Shown here: positions 58,205 through 64,000 of the stretch, in pieces
Layout of the letters: each line of letters opens with the position of its first letter
How positions within the stretch are numbered: the first letter of the stretch is position 1
Origin: Phytoamicus setariae
GTDB lineage: Bacteria > Pseudomonadota > Alphaproteobacteria > Rhizobiales > Rhizobiaceae
Length of the DNA stretch: 64,000 bases
Assembly: GCF_016722925.1 (NCBI RefSeq)
Contig: NZ_JAEQNC010000016.1
Location: forward strand, 62,001 to 126,000
Direction of reading: 5' to 3'
Made by a program: the position numbers and the translations under genes
The notes under the pieces: generated by a model
The model's database searches: none
Told to the model about the DNA's origin: nothing
What the model saw: only the letters and a program-made list of their open reading frames with translations

Positions 58205-59005
58205 TCAGGATGCAGTCTTGTCTTCGATCGCGTCGCGAGATCGGCCTTTTTCGATCATTCGAGCGGTGAAGATCGAAATTTCATAAAGCAGAATTGTGGG
58301 GATCGCCAATCCGAGCTGGGAAATCGGATCCGGTGGCGTCAACACGGCCGCAACGATAAATGCGATGACAATCGCATATTTCCGCTTTTCAGCCAGCGTC
58401 TTGGAACTCAGCAGTTCGACACGCACCAGAAGCGAAGTGATAACCGGCAACTGGAACACAAGACCGAATGACAGGATCAGGGTCATGATCAGCCCAAGGT
58501 ATTCGGAAACCTTCGGCATCAGCGAAATCGCCACATGGCCTTCGCCGCCAACCTGCTGCATCGACAGGAAGAACCACATCACCATCGGCGTAAACAGGAA
58601 ATAGACGAGCGCGCCGCCAAGCAGAAACAGCAACGGCGAGGCAACAAGGAAGGGCATGAACGCCGCACGCTCGTTCTTGTAGAGGCCGGGCGCGACGAAT
58701 TTGTAGATCTGGGTCGCGATCACCGGGAAAGCAATCACCACGGCGCCGAACATCGACACCTTGATCTGCGTGAAGAAGAATTCCTGCGGCGCGGTATAGA
58801 TCAGTTCAGCCTTTGCCAGATCGAGGTTCGACCAGATCACGGCCGTCTGGTAGGGAATGACGAGCAGGTTGAACAGTTGCTTGGCAAAAGCAAAGCAGAG
58901 CAGAAACGCTGCAAAAAAGGCCACCACCGCCCATATCAGCCGGCGGCGCAGTTCGATCAGGTGCTCGAGGAGCGGCTGCGGCTTGTCTTCGATTTCTTCG
59001 CTCAT
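58205..59005 (-). CDS. tatC: Sec-independent translocase subunit TatC
   Basis: A 266-residue polytopic protein with six transmembrane helices and the conserved cytoplasmic N-terminal region LLEHLIELRRRLIWA, which recognises the twin-Arg signal. Its ATG overlaps the tatB stop (ATGA at 59002-59005). Length is usual. It is separated from serS by 173 bases. TatC with TatB forms the receptor for folded, twin-arginine-bearing exports. Confidence 0.97.
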   Translation of the reverse strand: MSEEIEDKPQPLLEHLIELRRRLIWAVVAFFAAFLLCFAFAKQLFNLLVIPYQTAVIWSNLDLAKAELIYTAPQEFFFTQIKVSMFGAVVIAFPVIATQIYKFVAPGLYKNERAAFMPFLVASPLLFLLGGALVYFLFTPMVMWFFLSMQQVGGEGHVAISLMPKVSEYLGLIMTLILSFGLVFQLPVITSLLVRVELLSSKTLAEKRKYAIVIAFIVAAVLTPPDPISQLGLAIPTILLYEISIFTARMIEKGRSRDAIEDKTAS

Positions 59006-59709
59006 GCCTCGTCCGCCTTCACGGTTTTCTTACGCGGGGCGGCCTTTTTCTTGGGTGCGACTTCGGCGGCAACGACAGGTACGTCTGCCGCCACCGGCTT
59101 CTTTTTCGGGGCAGCTTTGCGAACAGCAGGTTTGGCTGCCTTGACATCCGTCACATCAGCAGCTTTGACGGCTTTGACTTTGGCGGCTGCCGGCTTTGAC
59201 CGGGTCGGTGTCGCGGCGGTATCAGCAGCAACAGGCTGAGTGGCAACTGCAGCCTGGACAGCAGGCTGAGATACACTGGCAGCCGGCGCAGCCGCGACGG
59301 CGCCTTGCACAGGCTCGGCTTCCTGAACTGCCGGAGCGATCGTTTCTCCAACGTTTGCATCGCCTTCTTCGGCTTTCTTCACGTCAGAAACCGAAGCATT
59401 GACGCTGTCTGACGCCTTCTGCAGATCGGACTTTATGTCCTGCCCGAGCTGCCGGAGCGGATTGATTGCGTCACGGAGCGTGTTGGTCGGGTTCAGCTTA
59501 TTAACTTCATCCAACCCCTTGCGGACGTCGTCAAGCTCTGCTTCTCGCAGCGCTTCGTCAAATTGCCCTTTGAATTCATTGGCCATGGAACGCAACCGCG
59601 TCGCCATACGGCCGAATGTGCGCAACATCCCCGGCAGATCCTTTGGACCAACCACGATGATCAGAATGAGCGCGATGACAAGGATCTCGCTCCAGCCGAT
59701 TTCAAGCAT
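59002..59709 (-). CDS. tatB: Twin-arginine translocase subunit TatB
   Basis: A 235-residue protein with the N-terminal hydrophobic helix (5-20), the GPKDLPG hinge and an amphipathic helix LRTFGRMATRLRSMANEFK. From about residue 110 there is an Ala/Pro/Val-rich region ending in a Lys-rich tail ([11 protein letters not shown]). The long tail exceeds E. coli TatB but is common in Rhizobiaceae. It overlaps tatC by four bases. Confidence 0.95.
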   Translation of the reverse strand: MLEIGWSEILVIALILIIVVGPKDLPGMLRTFGRMATRLRSMANEFKGQFDEALREAELDDVRKGLDEVNKLNPTNTLRDAINPLRQLGQDIKSDLQKASDSVNASVSDVKKAEEGDANVGETIAPAVQEAEPVQGAVAAAPAASVSQPAVQAAVATQPVAADTAATPTRSKPAAAKVKAVKAADVTDVKAAKPAVRKAAPKKKPVAADVPVVAAEVAPKKKAAPRKKTVKADEA

Positions 59710-59770
59710 CTCGCATTATCCTGGGCCGGGGCGGCGACACGGCCAGCCCCGGTTAAATTTGGGGATGAGG

Positions 59771-59962
59771 TTACTTCACTTCGTCGGCTTTGTGATCGAC
59801 GGTCGGGGCCTTGTCAGCCGTTTCTTCTTCGGCCATCCCCTTCTTGAAGTTCTTGATGCCCTTGGCCACGTCGCCCATCAATTCCGGGATTTTTCCACGG
59901 CCGAAGAAAATCAGCACAACCGCAAGAACGATCAGCCAGTGCCATACACTAAAAGAACCCAT
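59771..59962 (-). CDS. tatA: Twin-arginine translocase subunit TatA
   Basis: A 63-residue pore-forming Tat subunit. A short transmembrane helix ([15 protein letters not shown], 7-21) is followed by the [10 protein letters not shown] hinge, the amphipathic helix [13 protein letters not shown] and an acidic tail. Spacing to tatB is 61 bases. The gene lies 35 bases after the stop of the ABC ATPase gene and may be in the same transcript. Confidence 0.97.
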   Translation of the reverse strand: MGSFSVWHWLIVLAVVLIFFGRGKIPELMGDVAKGIKNFKKGMAEEETADKAPTVDHKADEVK

Positions 59963-59997
59963 GCCTACATACTCCCAATTTCACGCACTGACCTGAT

Positions 59998-61035
59998 TTA
60001 GTCATTATTTGCGGCTTTTTCAAATACCAATGCATCACGTTCGTTAACTGAAACAGTGACGTCCCGCAATCCCGACGCCACGAGATCGGCGCGAATTCGT
60101 GCCCTTACAGGATGTTCGCTGCCAGCGATTGCGAGCGTGAACATTTCCACCGTTCCGAGAAACCGACGCGAAATGATCCGAGCCTGAACAGGCCCATCTC
60201 TTTCGGAGACGATCACGCCGGGCAGGCGTACCGCGACATCGGCGCGTTTGCCCTCGCCGATGTCATGAGCTGAAAACGCACCAAGCGGCGTGTGGACCCT
60301 ACCGCCTTCGACGACGCCCTCGAACCTGTTGATTTCAGAGAAGAACTGCGCAGCAAAGAGGTTCTTCGGCCGCCTGTACAGGTCTTCCGACGTGCCGTAC
60401 TGGACGAGCCGACCATCCTTCAACAACGCAATTCGGTCCGCCATTCGCATGGCTTCCTCAGCATCGTGGGTCACGATGATCGCAGTCACCTTGGCCTCGC
60501 TGAGGATTGCCAGCGTTTCCGATCGAACCGAGTCCTTGAGCCGTGCATCCAGGCCAGAAAATGGCTCATCCATCAGCAGCACAGTCGGGCGCGGCGCAAT
60601 GGCGCGGGCAAGCGCCACGCGCTGCTGTTCACCACCGGAAAGAAGATGGGGATACTTATCGGCATAGTGAGCCAGCCCCACGCGAGTCAGTGCTGCCAAG
60701 GCTTCGGCAAGGGCTTCTGCTTTCGACATCGCCGTCAGGCCGTAGCGGACATTGTCGATAATCGTCATATGCGGGAAAAGGGCGAAATCCTGAAACATCA
60801 GGCCAATGCCACGCTTTTCCGGCGGCAGGAATGCGGATGGACCTGCTATTTCCTCGCCATTCAGCAAAATGCGCCCGGACGACTGTGCTTCTATGCCAGC
60901 GGCAATCCTGAGCAAAGTCGTCTTGCCGGAGCCGGAAGGGCCAAGCAGGCACAACACCTGCCCCGGCTCAACCGTCAGTGACAAGTTACAGATCGTTTCC
61001 CGCGCGGCATAGCGATGCGAGATTTGCTCGAACAT
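59998..61035 (-). CDS. ABC transporter ATP-binding protein (FbpC-like, orphan)
   Basis: A 345-residue ATPase with Walker A GPSGSGKTTLL (32-42), Q-loop MFQDFALFPHMT, signature LLSGGEQQRVALARA, Walker B VLLMDEPFSGLD and a switch His in VTHDAEEAM. A C-terminal TOBE-like region of about 100 residues marks the iron/putrescine/sulfate-type (CUT1-like, FbpC/PotA) ATPases. The ATG at 61035 starts the family-like MFEQISHRY; a TTG at 61134 would add 33 unconserved residues. No permease or binding protein is adjacent, so its partners are encoded elsewhere. Confidence 0.88.
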   Translation of the reverse strand: MFEQISHRYAARETICNLSLTVEPGQVLCLLGPSGSGKTTLLRIAAGIEAQSSGRILLNGEEIAGPSAFLPPEKRGIGLMFQDFALFPHMTIIDNVRYGLTAMSKAEALAEALAALTRVGLAHYADKYPHLLSGGEQQRVALARAIAPRPTVLLMDEPFSGLDARLKDSVRSETLAILSEAKVTAIIVTHDAEEAMRMADRIALLKDGRLVQYGTSEDLYRRPKNLFAAQFFSEINRFEGVVEGGRVHTPLGAFSAHDIGEGKRADVAVRLPGVIVSERDGPVQARIISRRFLGTVEMFTLAIAGSEHPVRARIRADLVASGLRDVTVSVNERDALVFEKAANND

Positions 61036-61181
61036 CAGGCTCGAAGCAAAGCTAACGCCAGCGGTTCGATACGAACCTGAACCGTTGAAGGCGACGGAGG
61101 AATTCTTGTGTGGAGGGCTTGTTTTCGGATTCAAGGCACTAGCTCTACGCCGGTCTACCGGGGCGTCAGGGAAACATGACC

Positions 61182-61871
61182 CTATTCATCCGCTTCACCG
61201 CCGGGAGTCAAGAGCCCCAGTTCCTCAAGGTCGAGCTGTGTGATCGGATCCTCTTCGGAAGACAGGTCGTCCTCGCCCCTGGGCATGGGCACCGACATTC
61301 CGGCAGGAATGCGCCCGGAAAGCATGCCGGCGGCCTTCAATTCCTCCATGCCGGGCAAATCGCGGATCTCCTCCAGCCCGAAATGGTCGAGAAAGTCACG
61401 GGTCGTGCCGAAGGTCACCGGTCTGCCGGGCGTACGCCGGCGGCCGCGGAATTTCACCCACCCAGCCTCCAGCAGCACATCGAGCGTACCCTTGGACGTC
61501 TGTACACCGCGGATGTCCTCGATCTCGGCCCGCGTTACGGGTTGATGGTAGGCAATGATCGACAGCACTTCCAGAGCGGCACGGGACAGCTTCTTGGCCT
61601 CCTGCCCTTCCTGCCGAAGCGCGAAGGACAGATCCGATGCTGTGCGAAAGGCCCAATGGCCGTCGATGCAAATCAGATTGACCCCGCGCCCGGCATAAAA
61701 GCGCCGGAGGGCACCAAGCACTGCCGAAACGTTGGTATCTGCCGGCAGGCGCTCGGCGATGTATCCCTCGGAAACAGGAGTCGCGGAAGCAAAAATCAAA
61801 GCCTCGGCGGCGCGCGCGGCGTCGCTGGCAAGGATCTGACCGATTTCTTCCTGTGTTTCTTCGTCAATCAT
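61182..61871 (-). CDS. scpB: Segregation and condensation protein B
   Basis: A 229-residue winged-helix kleisin-associated protein. Helices around EALIFASATPVSEGYIAERL, the wing with IAYHQPVTRAEIEDIRG, and GRPVTFGTTRDFLDHFGL are conserved. It joins ScpA to SMC for chromosome condensation and segregation. Its ATG at 61871 lies 8 bases inside the scpA coding end (61864), so the two are translationally coupled. The tail beyond residue 200 is acidic. Confidence 0.95.
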   Translation of the reverse strand: MIDEETQEEIGQILASDAARAAEALIFASATPVSEGYIAERLPADTNVSAVLGALRRFYAGRGVNLICIDGHWAFRTASDLSFALRQEGQEAKKLSRAALEVLSIIAYHQPVTRAEIEDIRGVQTSKGTLDVLLEAGWVKFRGRRRTPGRPVTFGTTRDFLDHFGLEEIRDLPGMEELKAAGMLSGRIPAGMSVPMPRGEDDLSSEEDPITQLDLEELGLLTPGGEADE

Positions 61872-62727
61872 TGCCGGCCTCCATGGCAACGATATCGGCC
61901 TCTGTCAGTGGCCTTGCGCCGGTTCGCATCAGGATCTCGGAGAATGGACTGTCCTGTCTGATTTCGATGCGCCCTTCCCTGACCAGTTCGAGGGTGGCGG
62001 CAAACGAACTGGCGATTGCCGTCGGCCGCTCATCGGGGTCGCTCATATAGCGGCGAAGGAAGCGGTCAAGTGCAGTCCACTCCGGCAGGTCACCGATAAG
62101 CCGCGCGAGCATCAGGCGCGCTTCCGCCAGCGACCAGACCCTGCGACGGGCAATCGTGACATTGGTCACGGCCTGGCGCTGCCTGAGCGACGCGTAGGCG
62201 GACAGCAGATCGTAGAGATTGGCCTCATAGGCAGACTTGTGCTCGACCGGGATGATCTCCGGGGCGCCGCGAACGAAGAAGTCGCGTCCCAAGCGGTCGC
62301 GGTTGACCAGCCGGTTCGCCGCGTCGCGCATCGCCTCCAGGCGTCGCAAGCGAAACGCAAGCGTTGCCGCCAGCTCCTCACCCGATGGCCCCTCGTCTTT
62401 CGGCGCTTGCGGGATGAGCAGGCGCGACTTGAGGTAAGCGAGCCAAGCCGCCATGACCAGATAGTCGGCCGCCAGTTCCAACCGAACCTTGCGGGCCTGC
62501 TCGATGAAATGCAGATACTGTTCGGCCAGCGCCAGCACCGAGATGCGCGCCAGATCAACCTTCTGGTTTCGGGCAAGATGCAGCAGCAGGTCGAGCGGGC
62601 CTTCGAACCCGCCGACATCGATGACCAGCGCCGGCTCATCATTGTCCGGCCGGCGTACTTCCGGGTCGCCCCAAAGCTTCTCCATCGGGGCTGCGGTATC
62701 GGATGTGCCCGTCCCCGGTCCCGCCAT
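61864..62727 (-). CDS. scpA: Segregation and condensation protein A
   Basis: A 287-residue kleisin. The N-terminal GFEGPLDLLLHLARNQKVDL contacts SMC; the C-terminal winged helix ends at DIVAMEAGND. The ATG at 62727 is preceded by GAGG 6 bases away, inside the nagZ 3' end, and follows the nagZ stop by 7 bases. Longer in-frame starts overlap nagZ and are not conserved. Confidence 0.95.
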   Translation of the reverse strand: MAGPGTGTSDTAAPMEKLWGDPEVRRPDNDEPALVIDVGGFEGPLDLLLHLARNQKVDLARISVLALAEQYLHFIEQARKVRLELAADYLVMAAWLAYLKSRLLIPQAPKDEGPSGEELAATLAFRLRRLEAMRDAANRLVNRDRLGRDFFVRGAPEIIPVEHKSAYEANLYDLLSAYASLRQRQAVTNVTIARRRVWSLAEARLMLARLIGDLPEWTALDRFLRRYMSDPDERPTAIASSFAATLELVREGRIEIRQDSPFSEILMRTGARPLTEADIVAMEAGND

Positions 62728-62734
62728 AAGAGCC

Positions 62735-63751
62735 TCAGACTGTTGGGAGGAGTGCGTTGAACTCGGCGCGTATCGCAGGTTCGTCCGAACCGTCGACATT
62801 GCCGAAGGCGGCCTCGACCCGACGCGTCCTTGCAAGCGCTGCTCCCTGCAGGGGGTGCACCTCCGCCACGACCGCCTTCATCTCGTCCATCACCCCATTG
62901 CAGTGAAGAACGATATCGCAGCCGTTGTTGGCGATCGCATGCGCCCGTTGGCCGAGCGTGCCGGCAAGCGCATTCATAGAGGAGTCATCGGACATCAGCA
63001 GGCCTTCGAAGCCGATTTCTCCACGGATGATCTGTTCGATCACCTTGCGCGATGTCGTGGCCGGGCTAGTCGGATCGATCGCCGAATAGACCACGTGTGC
63101 GGTCATGGCCATCAATTCGCCCGCCAGCGCCTTGAACGGCGGGAAATCGTGCGCCATCAGGTCGCTCAGAGGCGTGTCGACCACTGGCAACTCGTGATGG
63201 GAGTCGGCAAAACCGCGCCCATGGCCCGGAATATGCTTCATGACGGGCAGAACGCCGCCGGCCTTCAGGCCATCGGCTGCGGCACGCCCCATGTCGGTGA
63301 CGATCGCCGGCTGTTTTCCATAGGCGCGGCTGCCTATGACGTCGCTTGCGCCCTCGACAGGCACATCAAGCACCGGCAGGCAGTCCACGTTGATCCCGAA
63401 CTTCAGGAGGTCAAACGCATGCAGGCGCGACATAAGCCAGGCGGCGCGCCTGCCTTTCTCGGGATCAGCATTGTAAATTGCGCCGAGATCGGCACCGGAC
63501 GGGTAGCGCGGACAAATCGGTTCGCGGATCCGCTGGACACGTCCACCTTCCTGATCGATGAGGACGGGAGCGTTGCGGCCGCCGACCGTGTCGCGGAGGC
63601 TTGCGACGAGATCGCTGATCTGTTGCGGCTCGCCGATATTGCGCGCAAACAAAATGAAGCCCCAGGGCTGCTCGCCCCGGTAAAACGCCTTCTCCTCGGA
63701 GGTGATTTCACGTCCGGCGACGCCCAGAATAACTGCTTGTGATTCGCTCAT
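62735..63751 (-). CDS. nagZ: Beta-N-acetylhexosaminidase
   Basis: A 338-residue GH3 enzyme that removes GlcNAc from anhydromuropeptides in peptidoglycan recycling. KHIPGHGRGFADSHHELP is the conserved acid/base-bearing loop. The nucleophile Asp lies in GLLMSDDSSMNA. LIDQEGGRVQRI occurs near residue 65. No signal peptide, consistent with a cytoplasmic recycling enzyme. It is followed by scpA-scpB, the common alphaproteobacterial order, and preceded by the SPOR protein gene with its terminator. Confidence 0.96.
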   Translation of the reverse strand: MSESQAVILGVAGREITSEEKAFYRGEQPWGFILFARNIGEPQQISDLVASLRDTVGGRNAPVLIDQEGGRVQRIREPICPRYPSGADLGAIYNADPEKGRRAAWLMSRLHAFDLLKFGINVDCLPVLDVPVEGASDVIGSRAYGKQPAIVTDMGRAAADGLKAGGVLPVMKHIPGHGRGFADSHHELPVVDTPLSDLMAHDFPPFKALAGELMAMTAHVVYSAIDPTSPATTSRKVIEQIIRGEIGFEGLLMSDDSSMNALAGTLGQRAHAIANNGCDIVLHCNGVMDEMKAVVAEVHPLQGAALARTRRVEAAFGNVDGSDEPAIRAEFNALLPTV

Positions 63752-63813
63752 GGCCCAATGATAAGTAATGCGTTGAAAAAGGCGATGACCGCGCGGCGGT
63801 CACCAACAGAAAA

Positions 63814-63838
63814 CGCGGGGGCCAAATGGCCCCACGCG
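63814..63838 (-). terminator. Intrinsic terminator after the SPOR-domain gene
   Basis: GGGGCC (63818-63823) with GGCCCC (63828-63833), and CGCG at 63814 with CGCG at 63835, one bulged base. On the minus strand the stem is followed by TTTTCTGTT. Confidence 0.8.
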
Positions 63839-63855
63839 CGATGATATCAGCAAAA

Positions 63856-64000
63856 CTACTTGGAAACGAGGCAGCTGCCGCCCGCCTGCTTGTACTGCTC
63901 GCACAGCGCCTGGGCTTGCTGCTTCGAGCCGGCAGGGATGCGGACCCGGTAGTAAGTGCCCTTGTTCTTGATCTCCGCCTTGCGGATGTCGACACCACGG
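63856..64000 (-). CDS. SPOR-domain protein, C-terminal fragment (runs off the window)
   Basis: The visible 47 residues begin RGVDIRKAEIKNKGTYYRV and end GGSCLVSK, with stop TAG at 63856-63858. The pattern (I-K-x-x-G-x-Y-Y-R-V-R-I-P-A-G, then A-x-x-x-C and G-G-x-C) is the C-terminal part of a SPOR domain, which binds denuded septal peptidoglycan. In rhizobia a SPOR protein commonly precedes nagZ. The N-terminal part lies beyond the right edge. A disulfide between the two Cys is typical of the family. Confidence 0.88.
   Translation of the reverse strand, partial: RGVDIRKAEIKNKGTYYRVRIPAGSKQQAQALCEQYKQAGGSCLVSK

Noticed and set aside
1-64000. Insertion sequences, integrases or prophage genes
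   Set aside because: No transposase, integrase or phage-structural protein was recognised in any frame, and no terminal inverted repeat with target duplication was noticed.

Overview
The window reads as chromosomal DNA of a member of the Rhizobiaceae (Alphaproteobacteria, Hyphomicrobiales). Evidence is the high GC, the typical rhizobial gene orders (DUF983-MFS-rpmG; SPOR protein-nagZ-scpA-scpB; tatA-tatB-tatC-serS-surE-pcm-LysM/LytM lipoprotein; yajC-secDF-Mth938-like-phytoene/squalene synthase-like), the two 47-residue DUF1127 proteins, and an sRNA with three anti-Shine-Dalgarno loops of the rhizobial alpha-r14 type. There is no sign of insertion sequences, prophage, integrases or CRISPR arrays.

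Layout. 1-2.2 kb: end of a probable RNase R gene, DUF983, an MFS transporter and ribosomal protein L33. 2.3-18.7 kb: an accessory, surface-oriented block. It holds a GT4 glycosyltransferase; two genes that together encode four TPR plus GT9-like glycosyltransferase modules (three of them in one 1676-residue chain); a DUF6165 protein; a 1323-residue non-canonical RTX beta-roll protein with about 25 repeats of about 46 residues; an exported caspase-like protease; a DUF1801 protein; and a serralysin-type RTX metalloprotease. 18.7-24.2 kb: trigger factor, tRNA-Leu(UAG), the anti-SD sRNA, two DUF1127 genes and trmFO. 24.3-34.6 kb: an OmpA-family protein with a Gln-rich tandem repeat, a polar amino-acid ABC transporter without its ATPase, usg, a TPR methyltransferase, an unrecognised 712-residue membrane protein, a hydroxyisobutyrate dehydrogenase-like enzyme and an AlkD-like protein. 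34.6-49.5 kb: a GT-C-like membrane protein, an Lrp regulator, a GST/uracil-DNA glycosylase-like pair, a thermonuclease-like protein, a histidine kinase, dgkA-eptA, cobT and cobS, an aspartic protease, a TauE transporter, an extensin-like lipoprotein and two homologues of mitochondrial complex I assembly factors. 49.5-64 kb: core envelope and export genes (secDF, yajC, tatABC), serS, surE, pcm, the LysM/LytM lipoprotein, scpAB and nagZ.

Most speculative and most interesting is the 3.5-14.6 kb segment. Multi-module TPR glycosyltransferases sit beside DUF6165 and a very large Thr/Asn-rich secreted repeat protein. Caulobacter FlmG is a precedent for TPR-guided glycosylation of secreted surface proteins. 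The arrangement is therefore compatible with a dedicated glycosylation system for a surface protein, but the enzyme-substrate link is inference. Other points worth a second look are the triple anti-SD sRNA, the unidentified 712-residue membrane protein, the eptA-dgkA coupling, and a LytM domain that has lost its metal-ligand residues.
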